NCBI GenBank assembly: GCA_921293015.1
Contig: OV121094.1
Location: 5,756,764-5,820,763 of the forward strand
DNA: 64,000 nt
Direction: 5' to 3'
DNA from: Phorcus lineatus
Taxonomy: Eukaryota > Mollusca > Gastropoda > Trochida > Trochidae
The position numbers and the translations under genes were made by a program. The notes beneath the pieces are model-generated. The model had not been told where the DNA came from. It did no database searches and worked only from the letters and a program-made list of their open reading frames with translations. Shown here piece by piece: positions 24,641 to 37,075 of this stretch. The stretch's first letter is position 1; each line of letters opens with the position of its first letter.

Positions 24641-27410
24641 AGGAGCATAAGGAAGACTCGCAGGATCCAAGTTTTGTGGAAGAACATGAAAGTTGGTATT
24701 TTTTTTTCAAAGAACATCATTATAGAGAATTATGGTGTTTGTAGTTAGCCCTGTGTTCAAAGACTTTCAATTTAAAGCTAGGTTTCCGTATCTCCTGCTT
24801 AGTATAGATATCTATATATTCATTTGAAACTCTAATGAGATTCACGTTAATGAATTATGTTTAATTTTGACGCCATATTTTACGCACATATGATGTCAGA
24901 GATTAACAAACGTCACAAACAGATCATTGCGTCATTTGATTATGTGGATAAAACATTATGCACTTTTTCAGGATTCAGTTAATTTGGTAGAAAGTATGTT
25001 ATTTATTATTTATGGTCCATAAATAGTATATTATCTTCAGTTACTTCCTTACAAAAATGTGTTCGTTACTAGATTTTCTAATCTTTTTGTTTAAAAATGA
25101 ACTAGCTGTTAAGAGAGATGTTTTCAAATTCTCTTAGATCCTTTTCTCTGTGAACTGTTGACACTTGCTTTCTTCCTTGAAAGAATCCAGTATAAAAAGA
25201 TAATTGGCTTCAATATTTATTCATTTTAAGATCTAAGCTTTTCAGTGTTCATTGCATTGGGTCCTTAAATGATTGATGTTTTTCGTTTAGATATGTCTGC
25301 TTGCTATTTTTCGTATTATATCATTCATGTTTCAAAAGCAGGTTCATGAAGTAGCTTTGGAATTCTTCTTTGATGTTAACGAAGGTATGAACTATTGATA
25401 GATGCAAAGACAAAACCTAATGAAGTACCCAGTAAATTATACATATATGATACGACACCGTCGACAAGCAATAAGGATAAACATTGCTGTTTTAACATCT
25501 ATTTGATGTCTATTTGAAAATTGTTTAGACTACACTAGTTTCCAATACCAACTTTGATGTGACAATACGTCAGAAGCACAGTCTCTTATTAAAGAGGATA
25601 TATGAAATCGTTTGCCAAATACAGCTTGAAAATTCATTGAAGCGAAAAGATAATAAACTTACCTATCAAATTATAGATGTTGTAACGTTTACATTACATT
25701 TCCAATACATAGTTTTTATCTTAATGTATTAATTGTGAATTGTGGGACAGTAGTGACAACCTTAATGATGAAGTATGAAGCTGTCAAATCAATTTGTTGT
25801 GATTTGCTATGAAAGACAAAAACATAAATGTATACGTTTGTTAAGGAACGACAGGAATAACGTCAACTCCTTGAATAACAAGAAACTAAATACAAGTGAT
25901 GATGAAAGAAGCATTTCCAAAGAAAATATGATGAAACGAAGTCCTGAATTCTTTAAATGACAGAAGCTCAGAAGATCGCGAAGAAAGAGACTAGCCTTTT
26001 CCTGGTATGATATATGAATATTTCCGTTTAATGAAGTTCAGACCACTTGAAATCAGTGCAGTTGTCACAACTGACGATATTAGCACCTGAGACAAAATAT
26101 GTGAAATCCAGAAACATGGACACATAAGTCAATCACAAGTCAATCAAACACCTTTACAGAAATGTAACAGTCAGAAAATTAACCACAAATGAGATAATGT
26201 CACTGTGAATTTATTGACAGATCAGCATCAAGGAGTACATAATCGATTGATGGCAAGGCATTTGATGAATATACATAACTATACATTTTGTTTAACAAGA
26301 ATACATATGTTAAATAAATATTGTTAAATTATATGAAAAACCTTAATTTCATCATAATTTGTCAATAGCAACGACATTGTGAACAGTTTTCATTCAGGAA
26401 ACTGGTATCAAAAAGACAATTTGAGTCCTTGTTCATCACTTAAATACTGAAACATAATGGAGTAAATAACATTATCACATTGTAATTATCGTATAATGCC
26501 AATAGTGTGTTATTTGTCCTCGCCTCGCACACCTTTTTCTGATAAACTCACTTTCCCAGCTCACGCTACCTACGTCACACCTACATGGTGTATTGGCATT
26601 GTGCATTGTGCTGTGTGCTACGTTAATAACTATACCTTTTTACTCGAATACATTCGTTGCAGGAGACAAAACTAATCCAATATTGATAATGATGTGACAC
26701 ACGTATAGATAGATAGAGCAAAGATATTTTTGCTTATTGTTCTCCTCACTTTGACTTTAACATAATGAATAAAATTATATCAAAAAACTAGCTAAGAATA
26801 TTTCCTAAGTTTAAAAAAATAATTGATAATATATTTGGTCACATTGTCAAATGATCCTTTCAATAAAAGAAAAATCACGTTGATCGACAAACTAGTATTT
26901 CGAAAGATATGAACAACATTTGGATACTGCATTAAGACCTACTTGTATTGGAACATCTTGAGTAATCATTGATGAATCAATCCGTAGTTATGACGAGTAG
27001 GAATCCTTTGTTGATTTTAAAATTCAAACAATCCTTGGGAATTTCTCCATAAGACAAAATAGACTCATTGAATCTGTAGCTGATAAATAATAGTTAACAT
27101 TAGGGACATCAGGCTCACCAAATTAATAAACTATTATTCCAATTAGCCAAGTTAGTCCGAACAGCTTTAAGTTTGACATTTTCCATGGAATTAAATGATG
27201 AATAGGCCCTAGCGCATAAACCCTGTGACCCTCGACATAAAGTCACTAAAATTAATTCAGATTTTTCGGATTAAGGGCAATACAATTTTTAATTGCCATT
27301 AGTCAAGTTACTTGTACCCAATATTTCAGCTCTCTACAAAGTCCAATGTTATGGATGATTGAGTTGACGGACAACAGACAACAAGACCTGCCATATACGC
27401 CTTAGAGAGC
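24641..27410. other. AT-rich DNA, no gene seen
   Basis: No coding pocket or known mobile element was recognised. A 60-codon frame at 25775-25960 is rich in charged residues but has no splice or composition support. Confidence 0.45.
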
Positions 27411-28145
27411 AGTTTTCAGGTTAAAACATAAAATACTTGGTTTTACTTTCATCTTTGAATACGAGGTTTGTTGTTTATTCAATTTGTTAAGAACAATAAT
27501 TGCTTTAAAAAGTATATTTATCTTTTCGATCAATATTAGATTATGATAATAATAAAATATTGATGATATAAAAGTGGAAAGGTGTGGTAGTGCAAGATTT
27601 AACAATTAGTAAGGAATGAATGATTTGCGACATTTTGTTTTAGCTGAACATAAATAATCCCTTCAAGCTATACATGTTTGTTCCTTCAGCAATATGTTTC
27701 AAGACAATACAATTTGTCAATGGGAAGAAGTTATGCCTAAAAGTAGTCAACTAGTCAAAGTTTCATTATGTTTAACTAGAACTGTATGACATGATAAAAC
27801 GTCAGCATTATGTAGCTTCTGAAAATGGAAATAATAATTTGACAATGATGATAGTTTTAAATCCATTTAAAGTGTCTTGGCAACATGGCTTTCAAATCTG
27901 TTAGACGTGGAAGCTCAACATTCAAAACCAGAAGATGTCTTCACTCTGTCTGTGTTGTAAATAAGAATGTTTGAATCCAATTTCCTCTTCAAAGAGAAGA
28001 CTGACGTGCTTCAAAGACAGTCTCTTTTGTCTGTAATTGAACTCATCAATATCAGTTGTGTTAGTGACGGTTCCTTTGCTTAAATCGGGCAGGTTCTGTT
28101 ACAGATAATTGAAAGCAGTAGTGATATAACTGTATTGAAAACAGG
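27411..28145 (+). repeat. Dispersed repeat R2, copy 2
   Basis: Second long R2 copy, 5.2 kb from copy 1. It carries several frame-breaking differences, which argues against a protein-coding origin for the aligned part, or for long decay. Confidence 0.85.
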
Positions 28146-29534
28146 TAACTTATACATAAGTCCTAACCTATTTGATAAATATCAGGATCCTTTTGTTGAG
28201 GTCATTATTGTGCAGGATATGGTCCGAAAGGTCTCCATTAGTTTCGCAGAAGGGACTCCTCCAAAATAATTGAGGATAATATATATCTTAAAACGTCACT
28301 TCCAATTGGAGGTCGCTGCCAACTGCCATTTTTGTGTGAAAAAGTGTCAAAACACATAAATTAATTCAATTGACTTTCATGTAAATGTTTTGTGTGTGTT
28401 TTATTTACTCAGTGTTTTTACCACTCTTGAATAACTATTGTAGGCTGGACATTTGTTGAAAGCTACTGGAGAGTATCTGCACTCATACGACTAATTGAGA
28501 CAAAGCAGGGGCTAGATGGAACTCATGTTTACACAACTTTGTTTTAAGTAAAAATATAACCATCTTATCCTAAATGTTGTTCAGTATTTTAACATTTCAT
28601 ACTTCTCGAATAAAATATATTTTTTAAAACATATAATATTTTGAACTGCATGTTCAGATTATTGATTTAATTTCATATATTTGATAATGATTATTAATGT
28701 ATTAATACGGCACTTGGCGTGTGGATGTTGTTTTGCCTCCATTAAATCCGATTAAGGATTAGTTAATAGTCATCTTGCAAATCGCAGAAAATTTATAGTA
28801 AATTAATTACTTGAACAACTATATGTTTTATACTAAGAAGTCTTCACCTACGAAACGGAAAGTGTGTTCGAAACGAGATAACTCCGATGTGCTTTTGTCT
28901 AATTTCAGGACCGTCACCATGTGAAGTCATAGTTAACAAGAGCTGACTGCATGTATGGCTGACGGTGCTATGCTCACATATTTAAAGGATTCACCTGTGG
29001 CTGATTATGTGTTATATACATCTGCTAGCTTTCAATTACGTCTTCAACAGTAAGTCAGTTCAAAGATTATTCAAAGAACCAAAGTGAGAACATAGAAGAC
29101 AGAGCATCCTTGGCATCTGCTGATTGTCTACTGATGTTCACAACATGACAACTAGTTTCCTTTGATGTCATGTCAAGAATAGAAGACTGTCCAATGGTAG
29201 GGCGCTGCTAATTGTGTTTTCGTGATGTTGCAAGTATGTAACACATGTATAACACTTTTTATCCTAACCTTCCGACCTTTGAGATAATTCTGCTTAACAG
29301 ACCGGATTTACGTTATGTAGAGGTAACGTCGAGTGGGGATTGTGGATCGTTAATACCTGTAAATAACGCGATCAGCATCGATTCGGTTGGTAAAACATAT
29401 CAGTGTTATTTGTTTTAGTAATTTTGTTCTTTTCCCAGACTGTCGAATCCTCTGACCAGAAAAGAATTATATACATTCCGAATGTTAAAGTTTATTTAAA
29501 TAAAACTGTGTTTGTATGGAATGATTAATATATC
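28146..29534. other. AT-rich DNA, no gene seen
   Basis: A patch with somewhat higher GC (28880-29220 and 29260-29400) was read in all frames without finding a domain, a tRNA cloverleaf or a repeat partner. Confidence 0.4.
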
Positions 29535-30025
29535 CAAATAACCTTGTTTTAACACCTTCAGATGCCGTGTATTCATCAAAGAAAGGTGACCAATTAATTA
29601 AACAGGTTTATGCCATAGCACCACTCCCGTATGGTGGTTCTTTCTCAATGAGGATGACGCATTGTTGATGCTTATTAGAATATGCTAAATAATTATTGGC
29701 TTGAAGCGACCATGGCATCATTTCCGTACGTATCCAAGTGTATATATGTAAACTGTCTCTTTTGTCATTTCAAATTTATTTTAGATTGGCAATTATTTAC
29801 AGGAACATGGCAATATCTTTTACTGTTAACTTGACAGAAAATTGTTTTATATTGCCCAATTTTGTTTCGTCCTATTACAGAACAATTTGCCTCTCGATGA
29901 CTGCCTTCAATCCATCTGTCACTGATAATTTTAGATGCAAATGCAAGAATTTTCTATTTCTTGAAGACAATTTTCAATTTCGGTGGAAGTTACTGTCATT
30001 GAGACTTTTTGTTAAAAAAAGTAGT
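29535..30025 (+). repeat. Dispersed repeat R3, copy 2
   Basis: Partner of 507-990. The plus-strand frame at 29738-30079 runs through it, and its translation includes a hydrophobic, Cys-containing stretch, but the corresponding frame is closed in copy 1. I therefore treat it as repeat sequence rather than a gene. Confidence 0.65.
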
Positions 30026-32675
30026 ATATTGTCATGGCATTTAAAATTGTTAACTGTTAAGATATACGCTCATGTTTGATTAAGCCTTTATATAGCAAAT
30101 TATATTGTATAGAATGTAATTGCAAAGAACGTATTTAACAATTTTGAAGTCTTTAAATGCCATAAGAAGAATGGAATTGTACCAATATTTTTTATTTATG
30201 TTATTTCCCTATTGTAAACTTCCCGGGATCGTTGTTCAACACCCACACAGTAAGTTTTTACCCCACTGCGTTACAATTACATCTGTCAAACTATAGCGCG
30301 GTACGAATTTAAAGAGAAGAATGAAGAATCTATAAGTTTGATCTGTTATATCCTATGGAGAAACAATTTAATGGTTTTAATATTTCATTAATATCATTTC
30401 TTTTCTTCCATGGTATATGATTATATTCGCTCCTGGCCTGATAAGCTTAAATCCCTAGCATAATAGAATTATTTCATATGAGAGCAAATAAATATACTGT
30501 CATTAAGTTTTATATGTACCCAGAACATGCAGAACATACATGCAGATAAAAAACCTTGTTGAATTGATTTCAGTACATTTGTAGGATGTCTTTCTTTCTA
30601 TCTTTAATAACTCAATTGAAGTTACGTTTCTATAGGATGGCAGGAGCATGCCGCATGGTTTTATGAACGTAAATTCATTGTAATTGAATCATATACGCTT
30701 TGTGCTCTGTTAAAATAAATGTTTATGGAACATTTTCACAATATGTGTTGGTGCAAATATATCACATTTGAATGACAATAGTTAAAAGTAATTTCGGATA
30801 TGTTTCGTCTCTCAAACGAGAAAAGATTGTTCCAAAATGACTTAAAATTAACAAATTATATGCGCTTTGATTTTAACATGCGTTCACATTCATTGAATTA
30901 GTTCCTTCTCAAACATCACTTGTTTTCTTACTTATCAAATTTCTAATTAAAAGGTTAATATTTGCTTAATCATTGACGATGTTATAAACATATCTGACTG
31001 CATGCAAAAAATGGAACTAATGTTCATGTTATTGTCTGATACTATTTATCAATGCAAAAACCGCCTAGCATACAGCAGAGTCTTACCAGGAGCCTTCAAA
31101 GTATGAATGCATTATTAATTGTCTTGATATTGTGTGAAGATAACAAACTATGGACCATGTCACCTGGTCAACTTACGATTACAAAACTATCATGTTCGCG
31201 AGTTAATTGTTTAATGAAATCATAAAGAATACTCGGTGTATATTTTTACACCAAATTAGAAGAATGTATTTGTTTCGAGTTCCCATACGTATATGATACT
31301 AATAATAAGCGAAAATAAAACAAAGCCACTGGCGAATATTTTATTGCTGCATTAATTACAAAAATCAATATTGAAAGGAGACCTAACCGATAATCTTTTT
31401 GTTACCGCCTTTGTTATCTTTACTCATTCACTAGATGTATTAAGAGTCGCCTCCCCTGTTAAACGACATCACTCTATTTATAATCATATTTTTAAATATT
31501 TAACAAGTATCAACCTTCAATTGACATCTGTATTCAAAACTTTTTCGTAGTTACTCTTTGGTAGGTAATCTAGATATGTTAGTTTAAATTTTCCTATCAA
31601 ATTGTTTCTCTCCTACATGAGAATTAAGTGGGTCAAGCATTCGATAAATGTCATTTCCATTCGGAATATTATTCGGTTGGGGTGACTACATGATTAAAGG
31701 ATAACTCAATTACTAATTCAATAACATATTCGATTTATCTCCTACTTAGGTGGACTTCATGTTCAAGAAAGGTGTTTGTTTTATTTCGTAAAATGTAGCT
31801 GTTGCGATGAACATGGATGGAGAACAAAGTATTTTTTTTCTTTCCTTGAAACAAACATTAACAGGATTATCTTTATTACCAAAAACTAAGATGTTCAATA
31901 ACTATGCAGGGAAAAAAAATCAATCACGGCAAAATCGAACGTCACGTGGTTTTGGCGCCATCTTAATATTGTCCAATTTAAAAAAAATGTCCAACCATGC
32001 AGATTTGACTTGTCACTTGTCAAGCTCAAATGATTTTGCGAACAGGTTTTTCACATTTGTCTTTCAAAGTTTCCTACATTCAGTCTTTTTCGATTAGAAG
32101 AGACACTAAAAAATGAGCACAATTTTAAGAAAGAGTTTTTGTGTGTTTTTCTGATGTCATTGTCAGCAGACATGAACAAGAATGTAAAGCCTATGATACT
32201 TACATTCTAATCAATCATATGTATGACAACCAAAATATAAACACCTATAGATTTGATCGATTTTCACTTTCGTTTTAAGTGATGCCTAGGGCAGGTATCT
32301 TCAAAACTGCCCGAGTACAAAACGGTCGGAAAGCATAAACGCCACATATCCAGAAATGAAAAAAAAAAGATAAAATGATCACTGACGACAGACATTAATG
32401 TGCTTATAGTGTTAAACTGATGCAATGGTCAAGAACATACGTTGCTTTCTGTTAAATGAAGTGACACTGACGCATAACATGTGATATCTTATAGATTGCT
32501 TACAATGTCGATTTTCTTTAAAACTTTAAAACTTAGTTCTATGATTGATATCTAAGCGTATTTTTAGATATAAAATATTTCTTGAGTGATATAATTCAAT
32601 TTTTCAAAATATCACAAATTCAACATACAAAACCTCAACTGTAAAATGTACACTCCTTGATATATAAAATATGCC
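30026..32675. other. AT-rich DNA, no gene seen
   Basis: Very AT-rich sequence with chance frames only. The frame at 31807-32097 is Ser/Phe-rich, lacks a domain and has no splice context. Confidence 0.45.
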
Positions 32676-32918
32676 AAAAAAATTGTGACCTGGGTCCAAA
32701 ACTGTGTTGTGTCCTTGGGCAAGGCACTTCATCCACATTGCACTCAGTCCACCCAGCTGTTAAAATGGGTACCTGAATATAGGGTTGTACGGACTTAGCG
32801 CTTAGTAGCAGCTTTGAAAGTACACTTTCCCTCAGGGTAATGATGTAGGCAGCGCTTTGAGCATGTCTTAGGACGTGGAAAAGGCGCCATATAAATATCC
32901 ACATTATTATTACTATTT
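32676..32918 (+). mobile_element. tRNA-derived SINE
   Basis: From the 5' side the element has a decayed B-box region (cctgggtccaaa), then 'gtgtccttgggcaaggcactt', 'aatgggtacctg', 'gcagcgctttgagca', 'ggcgccatataaat' and an ATT-repeat tail at about 32903-32918. This order is that of a widespread marine-invertebrate tRNA-derived SINE type with a conserved body. The tRNA head is truncated or eroded. It gives the orientation (plus) and explains the minus-strand reading frames at 32635-33022, which are artefacts. No target-site duplication was identified by eye. Confidence 0.88.
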
Positions 32919-32965
32919 GAAAAACTTATTTTATTAAATAGAGCTCGCAGATTCACGATTTCATA

Positions 32966-32992
32966 AACTGGTAACGTACTGGTAACGTACTT
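32966..32992 (+). repeat. 11-bp tandem duplication
   Basis: The unit actggtaacgt is present twice in a row just beyond the SINE tail, followed by a small 'gtacttaaggtac' palindrome. It is a minor local feature. Confidence 0.8.
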
Positions 32993-33019
32993 AAGGTACT
33001 CGTGACAAATTGTAACGTC

Positions 33020-34098
33020 CACAGTTATAACAATCTATGAAATAAGGATAATCACTTGATAATCCAATTTTTACTGATTGTCTTGCAAAAGGGAATTCAC
33101 AATAATAATATAATATGAAAACAAACATATTCTTTTTAATGTTTGCTGTAGGTGAAAACCAAAACAATTGTTGAATCTTAGACAGAATTGTTTACATCTT
33201 TGTAATGAAAATATACATACACAAAATGATGATACCAAAAGCAACTCGATTTCAAATAAGGGATGTCGCTGCCTGTCAGAATGAGATTTTCATGATATTT
33301 TGCTATCAAATAACGCCAAATCCTCCTGTAGTTTGTGACTATATTTGTGTTTCCTGGACCCAATTTGTGTACCAGATCGAAAAATCATTTTCCTAAATAC
33401 TCATCTTAGTTAAGTTGATGTTATTATCCTGACCTGGATCTTAAGAAGGCTACAACACGGCTATTATTATGTTGACAGTAAAGGGCTGACATAGCACTTG
33501 TCATAAAATCTCAGCAGTTACATTGCCCACGAATTGCGATTTTCTGATAATGTAAAATCATACGTCTCTAAATCCAGTTGCTTTAATTTCATATTTACAA
33601 TAAACAAGACTTCATTAAATGGCAGGTAAGTTATGAAAAAGGAGAGTTAGTTGAATGTCTATATCTCGAACCTAATACATAAATCAAACTTTTCTTCGTA
33701 TGACAATATATATTAGTAATATCATATTCTTCTATTGTCTCTAGATTAAATATCGAGTAGGCTCGATGTTGTAAGAAATATTGTTCTGTGTTATGATTTG
33801 AGAAACTATGCCAATTTGTGTGGGTGTTTATTGATCTGTGGTTGCCACGATAATGTGTAGGTTGGGTAAAAAGGTTTCAGAGCCACTTACGTAGTGATGT
33901 GTGAGATATAGTACTGTTGACCGTTGGAATGGTCAGGTCAATGAGCATGATATTGATAAGTTCGTTACACATAATTTGATATGACGATAATTTAGACATT
34001 TACACTGATGTCGAGTATTTATTGTTGGCTTTGTTATCATTCGTGGTTTGTTGACCATTATTTAATAAAGTAACATAAAACTTAAGTTTGATTCTTTA
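33020..34098. other. AT-rich DNA, no gene seen
   Basis: If the exon beginning near 34101 is real this stretch would be its upstream intron. A patch at 33205-33396 with frames open on both strands was examined; neither shows a recognisable domain. Confidence 0.4.
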
Positions 34099-34100
34099 AG

Positions 34101-34318
34101 ATATAATGAATGATATTTCCTCTATCGGAGGACCAAAACAGTGCAAGTATGGAGGAAACCTCCAGGCCGAAGTATCGTTTCTGGGAGTCATTACCGGCTT
34201 CTACGATAAATTTGCCATGCTTTCGAGCTGGATCTTGTCATGGTACGCAGGGTTTCTAAATGCCTATTATGACATCCGGGATTGGTTCTACCCCTTCTTT
34301 GAACCAAAATTGCATTAG
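34101..34318 (+). CDS. Candidate terminal exon or small ORF, 70 codons
   Basis: An ATG at 34106 opens 70 codons ending in TAG at 34316-34318. GC and codon use are clearly unlike the AT-rich flanks. The residues are not those of a chance frame: a polar start (ISSIGGPKQCKYGG), then aromatic-rich segments such as SSWILSWYAGF and RDWFYPFFEP near the end. A TTCTTTAAG acceptor-like site ends at 34100, so this may be the last exon of a longer gene, with the ATG only internal. AATAAA at 34589-34594, about 270 bases past the stop, supports a 3' end. No family was recognised. The aromatic segment could be membrane-associated, but that is inference. Confidence 0.5.
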
Positions 34319-34505
34319 CAACTCGTCAATTATTCATATGGGTGATAATGTTGAAGCCTTCCTCGCCTGGCCGGACCTGAATCTTCTCTAAACTGTCAAA
34401 GACTGTCAGCAGAGTCTGCATAATGATTATGGAACACCACACAATGATCATTGGATCTGTGGCAAGTCACCTTCCTTATTGCATTTTATGCGTTTATGTT
34501 TCGCT

Positions 34506-34554
34506 GCAGATACTAACACTGTTGCCTGGTGGTTGAAACGGTGTTAGTACTTGC
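34506..34554 (+). other. Long stem-loop in putative 3' UTR
   Basis: TACTAACACTGTT (34511-34523) pairs with AACGGTGTTAGTA (34537-34549), with one G-U pair, around a 13-base loop. After one mismatch the stem extends by four more pairs (34506-34509 with 34551-34554). It lies between the stop codon at 34318 and the AATAAA at 34589. It could be an RNA regulatory hairpin or the remains of a small inverted-repeat element. It is shorter than a typical animal pre-miRNA. Confidence 0.65.
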
Positions 34555-34588
34555 TTTGATAACGGTATTCATATCTGTACAATAATGA

Positions 34589-34594
34589 AATAAA
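34589..34594 (+). terminator. Poly(A) signal
   Basis: AATAAA lies about 270 bases after the stop of the 34101-34318 candidate exon and is the first plus-strand AATAAA seen after it. Confidence 0.45.
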
Positions 34595-34599
34595 GAAGT

Positions 34600-36429
34600 T
34601 GAATGTAGGACTTATCCTCCTTCATCACATCAGCTTTAGAATGCCTATCCCAGCATCTTACTTTCTGTAACGATTGGCAAAATACTGTGGATGATATCAT
34701 ACATTGCTTTATTCAATAGCAAATCAAAACCAAGAAAACAATCAGTATTAAATTGCTTCACTGCTGATTATCTGCAATTGGTGATATTGTTTTATTATGT
34801 CATATGTATCTAATGCTGTTAATCACGTCGGCTACAGCAAACGTCAACTTCACTCTTGATATTTGACAATTCGAAAAGAAAACAAAGCCAAAGCAGACAA
34901 GATGATCATAACTAAAAGATTAATTGTGTTCCCCAAACAACTGATATTTGATCGTTCATAACTGTTTATTATGTGTCACATCAAGGGATGAATGTGACAG
35001 TTGTGAAATCAGAAAGATAAACACAAGGCTACTTTCACAACCTTGATGTATCATTTCATTACATTTGTCATGGATCTTTCAATTTAAAGTTTTGCAAGCA
35101 TCAACAGATCACACGTGTTCCAGTACAGTTTCGAAGATTTGATTTGTTTGTGGCAGGATTATAAAACCTAAGTTTATAAATATACATTGTTTGAAAGGGA
35201 AACGTTTATAAATGACATTTGATGTGAAAAGGGTTGTTTTTGGATCTTTAGATCTAGAGATCAGAGATACGTACGGGGGTCACATACAGGATGCCGTGAT
35301 CAAAGTCGACAATATCAATGTGTCACATAACACAAATCATCAAAGAAACATAGTAATAGACATTCTTTGTAGACAATTGTTTTGTACGGTAATGTGGTTT
35401 ATAAAACATGTTGTTCTCCATTTCTAGGTAATATCCAATTGTCCAGATTCCTGATACACGTTGTAGCAAAGGTTCCTGAAACATTAATACATTACATCTA
35501 TGGAGTGAATACTTTTTAAAAATGCTTTCCCAAATTTACTTTGATCAATAATTTCCTTTTTATTTAGATAAGTACAATAAATTTTCATGCATATGTATAA
35601 TGTTAATATATGTATGTATAATTCTTTCAATTACATAAAATAGTTGAGACTGTTATATTTCATGTTGTTATAGCAAAAAAAAATCATATTTCTATTTTAT
35701 TCTATAACTTGTTCATATTCTAAAACTATTCCGATTTAAAGTCTTGAATAAGATGCAATTATTCTACTTTCAGTTCAGTTGAATTCAACAGAATCTTTCA
35801 ATTTGCTCAAAAGTAGTTGAATGTGTCTAAACAGCACATTTTCAAATTTAAGTGGTGTTATGTTCCCTAACTCAAATATTCGACCTACATGTACATGCTT
35901 TCCAAATCGACAAAATTTGGAAATATTTAGTTATTCCGAGAAAGAAGCCACATCCTTGCATTAGTTTGTCTCCAGGCACAAACATAATCGTTCCCAATAG
36001 GTTTGAAAATAGTATCGGAAACAGAATGTTAAGAGGTAGAGAATTATATTTCCTATATGGATCATATGATAACACTAAATGACTCGCGAAAGCCGGGCAA
36101 ACGAGAACCTTTATCGTAACTCTCAACCAAATTTGAGGAAATATAGGAAGATGAAATATCAGTGGACACCACTACATTTAGCTAATAAATATTTTTTTAC
36201 ATTAATGTTAAAACATCCTGAGCTTCACTTAAAATGTCGTTGCCAAAAATAATTGTAACCCCAAACAATAATTTGAAGAATAAAAAAGAGATCGTTCACA
36301 ACTGTGATCTTTTTTTAAACTTGCTACTCATCTACCCTTGCAATGTATTCATTTACCACTTAAATAGATCTTTGGTGTAACTTAGTAGGAACACGATTAT
36401 AGCCTGCAAATGATAATTTTCATGGATAG
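34600..36429. other. AT-rich DNA, one weak ORF
   Basis: The plus-strand frame at 35852-36082 (76 codons, ending near 'GSYDNTK') has slightly better composition than its surroundings and also overlaps an open minus-strand frame. No domain, splice site or repeat partner supports it, so it is not called as a gene. Confidence 0.35.
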
Positions 36430-37075
36430 AGACGACAGACTGGGTTATTCATATTGGACAGGTAATACCATATGGCAACACTTCTTGCATTTTCGAAAAC
36501 CAGCAACCAGTTTTGGAGGAATGTAAATAACTGTGTTAACATTAGTGTTCCAATATTGTTCTATCGATTGACGAAAGCGTTTAATAATTAAAGTAGGGTA
36601 AAAAGTAGGTTATCCATACGTCGCATTACTCGGCCCATATGGTTCCAAGCATGTTAAACGGGATACTTATCTGGATTGAAAGCTGGCTACCATAGTCTAT
36701 CAAAAACCTGTTACTAAAAAAATTTTCCCATTAGCCTAGCCCTGTAAGCAGTAAGACATTGTTTCTTTTATAATCCGGTTCTGTTCTGGTAGCTAGGTTG
36801 CCCCGTTGATCTCTCCAAGTTAGATTACAATGTCAGATTTACTGTTACATTGTACTCAATCCAGAACATGATCTGACCACCGCCATCGCCAATTTGACTT
36901 TGTAAGCAGCATTCATTAAGCCTATTAACTCTCAACCGTCACACACGCATTCTACTATCGATCCCATTTAGCTGGAAACAAGATTCGTCTGTAAATATTA
37001 CTGAACGCCAATGCCATAGTCGATTGTTGCGGTTGTACTTGACCCAATCAGATTGTGCACATTGATTGCATTACC
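36430..37075 (-). mobile_element. Tc1-like transposase remnant
   Basis: Reading the minus strand, the segment gives WRSVIFTDESCFQL (36971-37013 region), which is the Tc1-family block around the first catalytic Asp, then a 'D.RMRV' block interrupted by a stop near 36946, then GDGGGQIMFW (about 36860-36890). Beyond several stops and shifts it continues with HAWNHMGRVMRRMDN (36600-36655) and a 'LLNAF..R.NNI' block near 36560-36590, both matching the C-terminal part of Tc1-like (DD34E) transposases. The region of the second Asp and the Glu is too eroded to read. Upstream (above 37075) an N-terminal part is not clearly recognisable. It is a dead copy. Confidence 0.9.

Noticed and set aside
32635-33022. 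Minus-strand ORFs of 75-89 codons
   Set aside because: They are antisense readings of the SINE.
34506-34554. Canonical microRNA precursor
   Set aside because: The stem is shorter than a normal animal pre-miRNA and the arms do not match a miRNA that I can name with certainty.
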